Shown piece by piece: positions 12,665 through 24,537 of a stretch of DNA of 64,000 bases. The first letter of the stretch is position 1; every line of letters begins with the position of its first letter. The stretch covers positions 682,001 through 746,000 of the forward strand of contig NW_018344160.1 in NCBI RefSeq assembly GCF_002099425.1. Direction: 5' to 3'. The notes under the pieces are model-generated. The model ran no database searches, was not told where the DNA came from, and worked only from the letters and a program-made list of their open reading frames with translations. The DNA is from Phascolarctos cinereus. Lineage: Eukaryota > Chordata > Mammalia > Diprotodontia > Phascolarctidae. Made by a program: the position numbers and the translations under genes.

Positions 12665-12870
12665 AATATTGGAGGAGATATGTGAAAATTGATACACTAA
12701 TGCGTTGTTGGGATATAGCCCTAGAAGTGCTATTGCTGGTTCAAATGGTATGCACATTTTTATAGCTCTTTGGACATAGCTCTAAATTGATGTCCAAAGT
12801 GGTTGGATCATTTCACAAATCCACCAACAATGCATTAGTGTTTCAATTTTCACACATCTACTACAACATT
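12665..12870. repeat. Imperfect inverted repeat (fold-back) at an L1 3' breakpoint
   Basis: The arm 12665-12712 (AAAATTGATACACTAATGCG...) is the near reverse complement of 12823-12870 (...CATTAGTGTTTCAATTTT). Both arms are L1 ORF2 3' sequence; the spacer is about 110 bases of the same L1. Confidence 0.7.
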
Positions 12871-13181
12871 TATTATTTTCCTCTTTTGTCATGTTGATTA
12901 ATCTGATAGGTGTGATGTGGTACCTCAGAGTTGTTTGGATTTGCATTTCTCTAATCAATAGTGTTTTAGAATACTTTTTTCATATGACTATACATGGCTT
13001 TAATTTCCTCAACTGAGAACTGTCTGTTCCTATCCTTTGACAATTTGTCAGTTGGGGAATGGTTTGTATTCTTACAAATTTGACTTAATTCTCCATATAT
13101 TTTAAAAATGAGGTCCTTATCAGAGACTTTGGTTTTAAAACCTCCCAGTTTTCTGCTTTCCCCCTAATCCTTGTTGCATTG

Positions 13182-13185
<4 letters not shown>

Positions 13186-13213
<28 letters not shown>
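13186..13213. repeat. (TG)n microsatellite
   Basis: Uninterrupted TG run inside antisense L1 ORF2. Confidence 0.95.
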
Positions 13214-13385
13214 ACGTGCAAAATACTTTTCAAGATAATGTAATCAAAATTATCCATTTTATACTTCATAATGTTCTCTATCTCCTGTTTGGCCATGAAT
13301 GATTCTGCTCTCCATGAATCTGACAGATAAACAATTCCTTGTTCTGCAAGTTTGTTTATACTATTAGCCTTTACATAAATCATGG

Positions 13386-15864
13386 CGTCAGAATCTTAAA
13401 ATCTAGCCACTGCTCAGATTCTTATAACCTAGCCACTGCTCAGATTTTTACAATCTAGCCAATAGCTCATAGACATTCATATTCCCTAAAAGTCTCTCCA
13501 ACATAATGAATGTTCTAATAAATCTTGTCTTTGGCTGAAAGAAGGCTTGGGTGGAATTCTTTTAGATAGGACCCACATGTGATTTTGGGGTCCCAGGACC
13601 CCTGAACCCCTAAATCATACCATTTTGGTGGCCCATGAGGGAAAACTGCCTATCCGTAAGTTCTTCTCCAGCCAAGACTGGAAGGTATATAAGCTGCTCC
13701 CCTGCCCTTCTTTCTTGTTCTGCAGTTGGAGTCACTCTCCAAGCACCAAGGCTTGGAGGTGATTTTCAGGTAGACAGTTACAAGGCTGTCTTACATTCGG
13801 CCTGGTGTTCTCAGGCCCTCGGTCCACTGGGTGAGTTCAAGGCTGTGGACCTGAGTACACCTTCCACAGCATAGAGGACAAGAATGGAGGCCCTATCTGG
13901 AAGTGTATGCTCAATTCTGTTAATTCCCTCAGTGCTAGGGAATTGGGGAAAACTGCAGTTGCTTTTTGGTCCCTGAGGCTTACTTACTCCATTCCCTCTG
14001 CACCTCTGAATCCTCCTTCATGGAGGTTACAGGGAAAGTTCAAACAGCTAAAAATATTTTGGCATGTTCTGGAGGTTTTGTGATTGATCATTAAGGAGTT
14101 TCTAAACACCTGTTCAGCCTGGTGTTTCCTTCCCTTGAGTCAAGAGGGTATCTGTTAACCCCTCTCATATGAGAAGAGAGTTTCGTTCACCCTTTTCCCC
14201 TCACCTTTGATTTCACCCTCCCCCACCTGGAAATGGAAGAAGAGAGAGAGGAAGCAGTATGGTGTGGAACCCCCTGGCCATGGCCTTGGGCTCTAGGGCA
14301 ACCTTTGCCAGAAGCATCAACCAGGTTCAGCACATACTTCTCAAGGTAATGAAGCTAGCCTCCAAACTTGGGCAAGCATGCTCTTTAAAATTTGTAGTTT
14401 TAACTATTAATGGTGATTTCTTGATTCTCTGTGTAAAGTAATTTGTAAGTATATTTAACAAAACTGAAGTCACCTGATGGTTAATGGGTTTATTTTAAGT
14501 TTCAAATTGGTAAACTTTCAGTTATGTCAAGCAAGCTTTCATAATTTGGTTACTGCTAAAATAATTTAGCTATTGTTGACTATTCATGTGTAAACTAGCC
14601 AAAAAACTTGTTTGGATTATATATGGCTTGCTGAGAATTTGGAAGTGTATAGAATTTTCTAATGATTGACCTTTTATGCCTGGACAAAGTTAAGTTGGAG
14701 ATGTAAATTCTGGAACAGTTTTTCCTAATCTGTGATTAGTAAAACTTGCTGTTTGAGGTAAAAGCTCATAAGATTTTATTTTGAGCTTTCCGATGGGTCA
14801 TAACCCCTCAATAATCAATAATCCACCATCTGAGAGAAATGTCACAAGCTACTCAGAGAAGGTGATACTGGTGGGAAGTCAGCATTAGGAAAAGCTGAGA
14901 GGACAATTTTAGCTTCAGTCTAAGATGGGCGCCTCCTTGCTCAGTTTCCCCATTATGTTCTTTTGAAAGGGAATGTTACCCACCTGACTATCCCTGAGTC
15001 TGGCTATGAGGTGGATTTGATACTGCATTGTTGGAAAACTGAATTCAAACAGAACTAAGGTTGTTTTATCCTCTCAAAGTTGAGCCCTAAATGTAGTCCC
15101 TGCTTTATATCTGGGCCCTGCAGTTTTTTCTATCAGATTTGTGTGTTCCAGACTACAAGCCATTCACCTAAGTTGGTAGCAAACAGCAAGTATCAGCCAA
15201 TGTCCCCACATCATTCCCTAGATGTACCCTGTGCTTGGTTCAAGTCAACCTCCTCTTTGAGACTCCCTTGAAGCAGGAACAGCTCTAAGCCCCTTGCCAG
15301 CAGGAAGCAGTTTAAAAGCTGAGACCTTCACCCCTTGCTCCAAAAGAATTTGGATCCCATTTGTTTGAGGGGGGAATGATGAGGATTGGATCTAGACCCC
15401 AGAAAGGAAAACCCTGGACTTTCCCACAAGGTCAAATCTATGGTCTTCATGTGAGGCTATAATCCCATCAACTGGCCTTTCATTCAGGCTACATCCAATC
15501 TCCTCTCCCTAGCCTAGCCCTGCCTATGGCCCCCAGTCACTTCCCACACTTAATCCTAGCGAGGCTTCATTGTCCAGGTCCCAGGAGTTCCGTTCACCCC
15601 AGTTAACTGGCCACTCCCCATCCAGATCTCTTTAGACCCCTTTTCCAGTTACCCCCAAGTTACTTGGCCAATCCTAGATCCTTCCCACAGTGTTTCTATA
15701 TATAAGGTCCGCCTTGTCTCCATTAAGAAGCTTAGATTCTCTTAATCTAGCCACTGCTTGAGTTTTCACAATGTAGCCAATAACAACAACATAGATGTTC
15801 AGGTTCCTTAAGAGTCTGACCAATATGATGGATGTTCTAATAAACCCTGTCTTTGGCTGAAAAA
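13386..15864 (+). mobile_element. Endogenous retrovirus fossil, apparently a reverse-transcribed ERV transcript (R-U5-internal-U3-R-polyA)
   Basis: The two ends share an R-like block (13386-13543 and about 15730-15859), each with an AATAAA signal (13517-13522, 15839-15844) and ending ...TTTGGCTG. The left copy continues into a U5-like segment and a primer-binding-site-like TGGTGGCCCATGAGGG at 13626. The right copy is preceded by a U3-like segment with TATATATAA at 15697-15705 and runs straight into an A-run. Both sides carry the 9-base AAATCATGG (13377-13385, 15865-15873). A normal provirus has a full LTR at both ends, whereas this layout is that of the mRNA. Internal sequence is broken in many places, with no usable frame. 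The R copies differ noticeably, so the insertion looks old. The family is not resolved. Confidence 0.65.
15697..15705 (+). promoter_or_regulatory. TATA-box-like element in ERV U3
   Basis: TATATATAA lies about 30 bases upstream of the point (about 15730) where homology to the left-hand R copy begins, the expected TATA-to-start spacing. Confidence 0.5.
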
Positions 15865-16378
15865 AAATCATGGACCTATTTTGACTTTCTTTGGTTATAT
15901 GGTATGAGATTTTGGTCTATGCCTCGTTTCTGACACACTCTTTCACTCTTTTTCCAGTTTCCCCAGAACTTTTTGCTAAATAGTGAGTTTTTTTTTCCAG
16001 AAGCTGGGGTCTTTGGGTTTATCAAATAGTAGATTAATATAGGGATTAACTACTATGTCTTTAATAACTAACCTATTCCACCAGATCCACCACTCTATGC
16101 CTTAGCCAGTGCCAAGTAGATTAGATGATTGCTGCTTTATAATACAATTTCAGATCTGGAACAGTTAGACCACCTTCCCCTGCATTTCTTTTCATTAGTT
16201 TCCTCATTCTTCTGGAGCTTTTATTATTCCAGTTAAAACTTCTTACCATTTTTTCTACCTCAATGAAATAAATTTTAGTAGTTTGATTGGTATGACACTG
16301 AATAAATAAATTAGCTTAGATAAAATTGTCATTTTTATTATAATTAGCTCTGCCTACGCAGGAGCAACTCTTTTTTTT

Positions 16379-16408
16379 TTGTTTGTTGTTGTTGTTGTTG
16401 TTGTTTAC
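16379..16408. repeat. (TTG)n microsatellite
   Basis: GTTTG followed by a TTG run inside antisense L1 ORF2. Confidence 0.9.
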
Positions 16409-19400
16409 CAATTATTTAGATCTTACTTTATTTGTGTGCAAAGTGTTTTGTAATTGTTTTCATATAGTTCCTGAGTTTCATATACTTTTGGGTAGGTAGA
16501 ATCCTAAGTATAATGTCCACAGTAACTTTAAATGAAATTACTCTTTCTATCTCTTGCTGTTGGGTTTTGTTGGTAATATATAGAAATGTCAATGATATAT
16601 TAGAGTTTATTTTATAGCCTGCAACTTTGCTAAAGTTATTTATTATTTCAAGTAGTTTTTTTTATTTAATTCTCTAGAATTCTCTAAATATATCATCATA
16701 TCATCTGTAAAGAGTGATAGCTTTATTTCTTCTTTGCCTGTTCTGATTCCTTCAATTTATTTTTCTTCTCTACTTGCTAAAGCTAACATTTCCATTACCA
16801 TATTAAATAACCATGGTGATAATTGATATCTTTGTTTCACCCTTCATTTTATTGGAAATGCTTCTAGATTATCTTTATTACATATAATGCTTGCTGAAGG
16901 TTTTAGGTAGATAGTACATTTATTCCTACGTTCTCTAGTGATTTTAATAAAAATGGGTGTTGTATTTTGTCAAAAGCTTTTTCTACATCTATTGAGATGA
17001 TCATGTTTCTGCTAGTTTTATTATTGCTATAATCAATTGTGCTGACAGTTTTCCTAATAATGAATCAACCCTGCATTCCTGATAGAAATCCTACCTGGTC
17101 ATATTGTGTTATTCTTCTGATAATTTGTTGCAATCTATTTGCTAATATTTCATTTAAAATTTTTGCATCCATATTCATTAGGGAAAATGGTCTGTAATTT
17201 GCTTTCTTTGTATTTATTCTTGCTGTTTTAGGTATCAGCACTATATTTGTATCACAAAAAGAATTTGGTAAGACTCCTTCTTCTTGTATTTTCCCAAATA
17301 GTATATGTAGTACTGGAATAATTTTTTCATTAAATGTTTGATAGAATTCACTTGCAAATTCATCTGGCCCTGGGGATTTTTTCCTAGGCAGTTCATTAAT
17401 GCCTTCTTAAATTAAGTTTTCTGAGATTGGATTAAGTATTTTATTTCTGTTAATCTGAGCAATTTGTATTTTTGTAACTATTCATCCATTTCACTGAGAT
17501 TGTCAAATTTATAGGCATGCAGGAGGGCAAAAAACTTGTTAATTATTGTGTTAGTTTTCTCTTCTTTTTCATTTTTGATACTGGTAATTTGATTGTCTTC
17601 TTTCATTTTTAAAAATTAAATTAGCAAAAGGTTTATCTACTTCATTGGGTTTTTTTTCATGAAACCAGCTTAGTTTTATTTATTAGTTTAATAGCTTTCT
17701 TAATTTCAATTTTATTAATATCTTCTTTGGTTTTTAGTATTTCTAATTTGGTATTAAATGAGGGATTTTTAATTTTTTTCTCTTTTTTTCTTTTTAGTTG
17801 CACACCCAAATCATTGATCTCCTCTTTATTTATTTTATTCATGTAAGCATTTAGATACATAAAAATTCCCCTAAGAACTGCTTTCATTGCATCCCATAGG
17901 TTTTATTACATTGTATTACTATTGTCATCCTCTTCAATGAAGTTATTGATTGTTTCTATGATTTCTTGTTTGACCCATTCGTTCTTTAGGATTATATTAT
18001 TTAGTTTCCAAGTATCTTTATAGGAAACTAAAGTCTATCTTCCCAGGGTACTTTATTACATATAATTTTTATTGCATCATTACCTGAAAAGGATGCATTT
18101 AATATGTCTTCCTTTCTGCATTGAAGTGTGAGTTTTTTATGCCCTAGTACATAGTCAATTTTTGTGTATGTGCCATGTACTGCCAAGAAAAAAGTATATT
18201 CTTTTTTATACTATTCAATTTTATCCAGAGGTCTACCATATCTAAATTTTTTATTCACCTCCTTAACTTCTTTCTTGTTTATTTTGTGGTTAGATTAATC
18301 GAGTTCAGAGAGGGAGAGGTTGAGGTCCCCCGGTAGTATAGTTTTGTTGTTTACTTCTTGTAACTTCCTGAACTTCCCATCTAAGAATCTGTAGGCTATA
18401 CCAATTAGTGCATAGATGTTTAGAAATCATATTACTTCATTGTCTATGGCACCTTTTCACAAAATGTAGTTGCATTCCTTATCTCTTTTAATTAAATCTA
18501 TTTTTGTCCTTGCTTTGTCTGAGATCAGGGTTGTTACCCCTGCTTTTTTTTTTCTTCAGCTGAAGCATGATATATTCTACTCCAGACTTTTACCTTTGCC
18601 CTGTGTGTGTTCCTCTGTTTCAAATGTATTTTCTGTAAACAACATATTGTAGGATAAAGGCTTTTAATGCATTCTATGATCTGCTTCCATTTTAGGGGAG
18701 AGTTCATCCCATTTACATTCACAGTTATGATTACTATCTGTGTCTTTTTTTGCCATCCTATGTTCCCTGTTTGTGTTTTTCTTTCTCCTTTCTCCCTTTC
18801 CCTCCTCACTAGTCTTTTGCTTTCTACCTGAGCCTCCTTCAGTTCTACCTCCCTCAGTCCCACCTCCCTTCTATTACCCATTCCATTTAATTCCCCTTTA
18901 CCTTTACTACTACTTGTCTCCCTTCTATCCCCCATCCTCTGCTTTCCCTTCTCTCCTCCTACTGCCAATAAGGCAAGTTACATTGTTATACCTAACTGAT
19001 TATGTTATTCCATCCATGAGCCAAATCTGATGATGGTAAGGTTCAAACAATGCTCATCTCCCTCCCTTCATTCCCTCTACTGTAATAGTTTTTTGAGCCC
19101 TTTCTGTAACATAATTTACTCTTCTCTGTCTCCTCTTTTCCTTTTCTCTCAGTACATTTTCTTAGTTAAATCACATTAATCCACTTACCTAATTCCATTT
19201 AACAGACTTGATTAGATTTTTTTTAATCATCACATCAAAGTCAACTTATACCCACCTCCCTGCGTGTATACCCTTTTAAAATGGTGTAATAATACAGTTA
19301 TCAAGTGTTACAAGTGTTGGACTTCTGCTTCCAGGAGTCAAGATGGTAGAGTAAGAGGTAAGTCACTCTTACCCTCCCATATTAACCTCTGAAAACCCAC

Positions 19401-20049
19401 AAAATATCACCCAATGAAAAACCCTGGAACAGCTGAAACAGAAGAAAGATGGGGTCTAGCAGTACTGTAGCCCAGGTAGCTTGAGGGATTAATGGGTAAG
19501 GCCCCTCTTTCCCTGGGGGGAAGAAAAGCAGTACAGAAAGGGAGGCATCCCAGCAAGCTAGTGGAAAGCCTCATCTCAGCATACCTTTCAGGAGGTCCTG
19601 AAATCCAGGTGGTAGAGCAGGCAAATGCCAATTCATATATCCCCAAGTAACTAAGTGAGAGCTGGGGAACTGGTGGGAACAAGCTGAGAATAATGCCAGG
19701 TGCCTCACATTCTATAGAAACAGGTTCTCCCAGTGCCTCAGAAAAATTAAGGGGAGCAGCACTACAAAGGGCCCTAGGAGGATAAACACCCTGCAAAATC
19801 CATCTGAAAGAAGTTGAAGAAAATGAAAGGAAAGGAAAATCAGTCAACCTAGGGTTGCTCTAGAATTCCAGCCTAAAAATAGGTAACTGGCCAGAACTCT
19901 ACAGCCTACGTCTGCCACCATTGGAGGCCCAAGCACACAAAACCAATGACCAGGCCCTAGGCTCCCAACACAAGAAGGTTGCATCAGTTCCCTCTGATCC
20001 CCACCAGGAGAGATCAATCTCTTTAAAGGACAGGAAGTAAGCAAACACC

Positions 20050-20526
20050 ATGAACAAAAAGAAATGTACCATAGATTCATATTATGAGAAAGTGAAGATG
20101 AAGGCAGAAATTCTGAAGAGGACAACATTGTCAACAAACCCACATCTGCCACCTCAAAATGGAATATGAACTGATCTGAAGCCCAAAAAGCCTTCTTAGA
20201 GAGCTCAAGAAGGATTTTAAAAATCAAATAAGAGAGGTAAAGGAAAAAATTGAGAGGTGGGCAAGAGAAAGTCAATAGCCTGAAAAAGAAGGACAAACAT
20301 TAACTTTAGAAAACAAGTCCTTAAAAAATACAATTGGCCAAATGGGAAAAAGTGCACTGAAGTAAACTGTTACCTAAAAAATACAATTCACAAAATGGAG
20401 GAGGCACAAAATCTAATAGAAGAAAATAATTTGTTAAAAATATGAATTGGGGAAATGGAAGCTAATGACTCTATGGGAGAGCAAGAATCAGTCAAACAAA
20501 AATAGAAAGAGTGAAAAAATAAATAA
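20050..20526 (+). pseudogene. L1 ORF1 pseudogene, N-terminal half only
   Basis: Starts MNKKKCTIDS, close to the MSKKKCTTDS start of the ORF1 at 58305. A lysine/glutamate/asparagine-rich coiled-coil region follows, broken by early stops. Compared with 58305-59441 the RNA-binding C-terminal half is absent; sequence continues directly into inter-ORF text (GGGACAGAAAGTTACAATAT). Confidence 0.7.
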
Positions 20527-21597
20527 AAATATAAATGGGACAGAAAGTTACAATATGTTGTTAAAAAAGACAAACTCTTTACATCCCTACAAGGGAAGAT
20601 GACAATTGCAACTCTTGAGAACTGTATTTTTATTAAACCATGTTAAATGGGTATACATAAAGAAGGTGGATATAAGTTGTCTTTGATGTAATGATGAAAC
20701 AAATAGAGTGGTTAAATGGATCCAAGTAAGTGGATTAACCTGATCTAAGACAAGGCATTGAGAGAAAAGGAAGGGAGGAGGCAAACAAGGGTAAATTACA
20801 TTACAAGACACAAAAAACAATTGCAGCAGAGGGCAAGAAAGGAGGGAGATGAGCATTGTTTGAACCTTCCTTTCATCAGATTTGGCTCAAGAAGGGAATA
20901 AAATAATCAGTTAGTGGTAGAAATCTACCTCGCCCTATAAGCAGTAGGAGGGAAAAGGGGAAAGAAAATGGAGGGGGAATAGAAAGGAGGGAAGAAGTAT
21001 TAAGGGTAAAGGGGAAGAAAAAGGAATGGGCTAATAGAAGGGAGGAGGTACTGAGGGAGGCAGTGGTCAAAAGCAAAACACTAGTGAGGAGGGAAAGGAG
21101 AAAGGAGAAAGAAAAAGCATAAATGGTGGTGAGGGGGGGAAGGATGGAGAGAAAGACACAGATAGTAATCATAAATGTGAATATGAGTGGGATGAACTCT
21201 CCCATAAAACAGAAGTGGATAGCAGAATGGATTAAAAACCATAATCCTACAGTATGTTGTTTACAGGAAGCACATTTGAGAAACAGTGACACGTACTGCG
21301 TAAAGGTAAAAGGTTGTAGTAGAATATATTATTCTTCAGGTGAAGTTTAAAAAAAAGCTGGAGGAGCAATCCTGATCTCAGACAACGCAAAAACAGAAAT
21401 ACATCTTTTCAAATGAGATATGGAATGAAACTACATCCTGCTGAAAAGTACCATAGATGATGAAGTAATATCATTACTAAATATATATGCACCAAATGGT
21501 AAAGCATCCAGATTCTTAGAGGGGAAGTTCAGGGAGCTACAGGAAAACATAGACAGAAAAACTATATGAGTGGGAGACCTCAACATCCCCAAATTCA

Positions 21598-21705
21598 AGA
21601 GTACTTGAGTTCAAATCTGGCCTTAGACTGAACACTTGACACTTAGTAGCTGTGTGACCCTAGGCAAGTTAATTAACCCAATTCCCTAAAATAATAGAAT
21701 ATTAG
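21598..21705 (+). mobile_element. tRNA-derived marsupial SINE, 5'-truncated
   Basis: Contains GAGTTCAAATCTGGCC, ACACTTGACACTTAGTAGCT and GTGTGACCCTAGGCAAGTTA, the body of the SINE at 40193, ending in an A-rich stretch. It lacks the first part of the tRNA-like head. Confidence 0.75.
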
Positions 21706-23562
21706 AAAAAAGTACAAAAAAAACCTGGAAAAAAATTTAAAAATCTTCAGTTAAATACCAAATTACAATGCTGAAGATAAAAGCAGAGATTAATACAATT
21801 CAAATTTTGAAACCTATTAAACTATTACATAAAACTAATAGCTGCTTTTATAAAAAAAATAAAGATAACCCTTTAGTTAATTTAATTAAAAAAGAAAGAA
21901 AGAAGGGAACCAAATTACCAGTATCAAAAATGAAAAGGGTGAATACACCACCAAGGTATAGGAAATTAAAACAATAATTAGGAACTATTTTACCCAACTG
22001 TATGACAATACATTTGACAATCTTAGTGAAATGGATAAATATTTACAAAACTATAACTTGCCTAGATTAACCAAAGAGGTAATAAAATAGTTAAATGACC
22101 CCATCTCAGAAAAATAAATTGAACAAGCCATTGAAGAATGTCCTAGGAAAAAAAAAAATCTCCAGGGCCAGATGAATTTACAAGCCAATTCTATCAAACA
22201 TTTAAAGAAAAATAATTCCAGTAGGCTACTTGGGAAAATAAGAGAAGGATTGTTACCAAATTCTTTTTTTATGACACAAATATGGTGCTGATACTTAAAT
22301 CAAGAAGAGTCAAAACAAAGAAAGAAAATTATAGACTAATTTTTGTAATGAATATAGATGCAAAAATTTTAAACAAAGTGTTATCAAGTAGATTAAATCA
22401 ATTTGTCATAAGAATACTATGACCAGGTAGCATTTATATCAGGAATGCAGTGCTGGTTCACCATTAGGAAAACTTATCAGCATAATTGATCATATCAACA
22501 ACAAAACTAATAGAAACCACATGATCATCTGAATAGATGCAGAAAAAGCTTTTGACAAAATACAACACCCATTTTTATTGAAAACATTAGACAGTCTAGG
22601 AATAAATGGTGTCTTCCTTAAAATAATAAATACCATTTAACCTAAAACCTTCAGCAAGTATCAAAAAGAATGGAGAGAAGCTAGAAGCATTTCCAATAAG
22701 ATTGGGGTAAAACAAGGATGTCCACTATCACCACTGTTGTTCTATATCATACTGGAAATGTTAGCTTTAGCAACAAGAGACAAAAATGAAATTGAAAGTA
22801 TTATAATAAGCAAAGAAGAAATAAAACTATCTCTCTTTGCAGATGATGTGATGAAATACTTAAAGAATCCTACAGAATCAAGTAAAAAACTACTTGAAAT
22901 AATTAACAACTTTAGTAAAATTGCAGGTTATTAAATAGATCCACATAAATCATAAGCATTTTTACATATATTACCAACAAAGCCCAACAGAAGAGATAGA
23001 AAGAGAAATTCCATTTATACTTATTGTAGACACTATAAAATATATTTAGGAGTCTACCACCAGGAACAAATGCAGGAACTATATGAACACAATTACAAAG
23101 CATTTTTCACACAAATAAAGTCAGATCTAAATAATTGGAAAAACATCAGTTGCTCATGAATAGGCTGAGCTAATATAATAAAAATGACTATTCTACATAA
23201 GTTAATTTACTTATTCAGTGCTATACAAATCAAACTACCAAAAAATTATTTTATAGACCTAGAAAAAATAAAAACAAGATTCATTTGGAATAACAAAAGT
23301 CAAGAATTTCAAGGGAACTAATGAAAAGAAATAGGATAGGTGGCATACACATTTAAAATCTTAAATTGTATTATGAAGCAGCAATCATCAAAACTGCTTG
23401 GTACTGGCTAAGAAATAGAATGGTGGATGAGTGGAATAGGTTACAGTAGTCAAATATTATAGCAATCTGTTATTTCAGGAACCCGAAGACCTCAGCTTCT
23501 GCGATGAGAACTCCATGTTTGACAAAAATTGCTGAGAGAACTGGAAAAGAGTATGTCAGAAA

Positions 23563-23740
23563 CTATATATATATATATATATGTATGTACGTATACATGC
23601 ATAAACTTATATGTATATATACTTATATATGTATACATATATACATGCATATATACTAAGATAAATGTAAGTATATAAATATATGGACATACACACATAT
23701 ATAAGTACGTACATGTATACATGCATGTACATATGCTTAG
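23563..23740. repeat. TA/TATG/CATA microsatellite
   Basis: Starts as a clean AT run at 23563 and continues as imperfect GTATAC, ATATAC and ACATAT units. Minus-strand frames over it are low complexity. Confidence 0.9.
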
Positions 23741-23985
23741 ATATCTTTAATAACTGATTTATAAACCTACATGTTCATATGCATCTATGTCCTCTGTTTC
23801 TCTGTGGATGGATAATGTCTTCATAAATCCAAGTTTTTCCATATTTTTCTAAGTCTACTAACTCATCATTTTCTAAATCACAGAAATAGTCCAACCTTAT
23901 ACTGTCTGCATATTTTAAACAGTCTAAAATATTGATTATTATGACTGACATATAATGTAGATTGCCTTTTTCCTCTTTTAATTAA
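23741..23985 (-). mobile_element. Possible diverged L1 3' end fragment
   Basis: The stretch around 23865-23905 (ACTCATCATTTTCTAAATCA) resembles the antisense L1 3' UTR text near 31540-31580. The similarity is weak. Confidence 0.3.
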
Positions 23986-24537
23986 AGCTCAGATCCAAGC
24001 ACAGGCAAAGCAAGAGAATGTTGCACCAACAGAAAGACCCCTACCATCCCCCCTCTGATCAGCCACTTGATTCCTCCTCAGTCTGTGGGCCCAAAGCTCA
24101 TGAGGTAGCCACTATCTCTGGGGCCATGCTCAGGGGTTGGGGCTGAGTCCACAACAGAGCTTTTCTCTCAGCATCAGAGATCCAGACTTTTCCTACTGAC
24201 CTTCTAAGTTGTCTTTGGCATTCATGGGTTGAGAAGTCTAGAATCCACCACAGCTGCCTTTGATTCAGTGCTCTGAGGCCTGCTCCAGATTTGCTGAGGC
24301 CTGCCTTTCCTGTGTGCCCATGCTGAACTGAGCTCTTCTCCCCACCGGGCATGATACACCTTTCCATTCAACCATCAGGGCTATCTTGGCTAGAAATTTC
24401 TTTCACTCTGTCTTTTTCAGAGTTATGCTGCTTTAGAATTTGTTTAGAGCTATTTTTTTAAAGGCATTTGGAGGGTTTGGAGCAGAGCTCAAGGACGTCA
24501 CTGCTTTTACTCTGCCATCTTGGCTCTGCCTCTTTTT
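23986..24537 (-). mobile_element. Antisense L1/HAL1 5' UTR fragment
   Basis: Collinear with the HAL1 5' UTR at 2730-3262: 'cagatccaagcacaggcaaagcaag', a CTGATCAGCC block, CTCCTCAGTCTGTGG, TTGTCTTTGGCATTCATGGG and a terminal TGCCATCTTGGCTCTG at 24520-24535. Confidence 0.8.

Larger units (their letters stand above)
12710..19320 (-). mobile_element. Antisense L1, ORF2 to inter-ORF region, with nested ERV-derived insert
   Basis: Reading leftwards from 19320, the element begins inside the inter-ORF region. It passes an endonuclease N-terminus (about 18770-18540, containing TVNVNGMNSPLK and PTICCLQ). It continues through the linker, the reverse transcriptase region and the cysteine-rich C-terminal region, ending at 12710 within ORF2. 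It is therefore missing ORF1, the 5' UTR and the extreme 3' end. ORF2 normally carries the endonuclease and reverse transcriptase that nick the target and copy the RNA. Here it is interrupted by many stops. The block 13386-15864 is a later insertion: L1 text breaks at 13377-13385 and resumes in register at 15865-15873. Small TG and TTG runs (13186-13213, 16379-16408) have grown inside it. Confidence 0.8.
19321..23562 (+). mobile_element. Sense L1, 5' complete, internally deleted, 3' truncated
   Basis: The 5' UTR begins at about 19322 (CCAGGAGTCAAGATGGTAGA) and runs to the ORF1 start at 20050 (MNKKKCTIDS). ORF1 has its N-terminus and coiled coil, but the text jumps at about 20526 to the inter-ORF region, so the C-terminal RNA-binding half is missing. 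ORF2 begins near 21144 with an endonuclease N-terminus (VNMSGMNSPIK, PTVCCLQEAHL). It is interrupted at 21598-21705 by a SINE piece that coincides with loss of most of the endonuclease C-terminus. The linker and reverse transcriptase follow, with the catalytic block LSLFADDV at about 22831-22854. The element stops at 23562, where a TA microsatellite takes over. Many stops and frameshifts make it dead. Confidence 0.8.

Noticed and set aside
18534-18968. 144-codon minus-strand open frame as a possible gene
   Set aside because: Its C-terminal half is L1 ORF2 endonuclease text (VNVNGMNSPLK, TICCLQ) and its start lies in inter-ORF DNA.
19407-20296. Two long minus-strand frames (146 and 150 codons)
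   Set aside because: Reverse shadows of the sense L1 5' UTR and ORF1 start.
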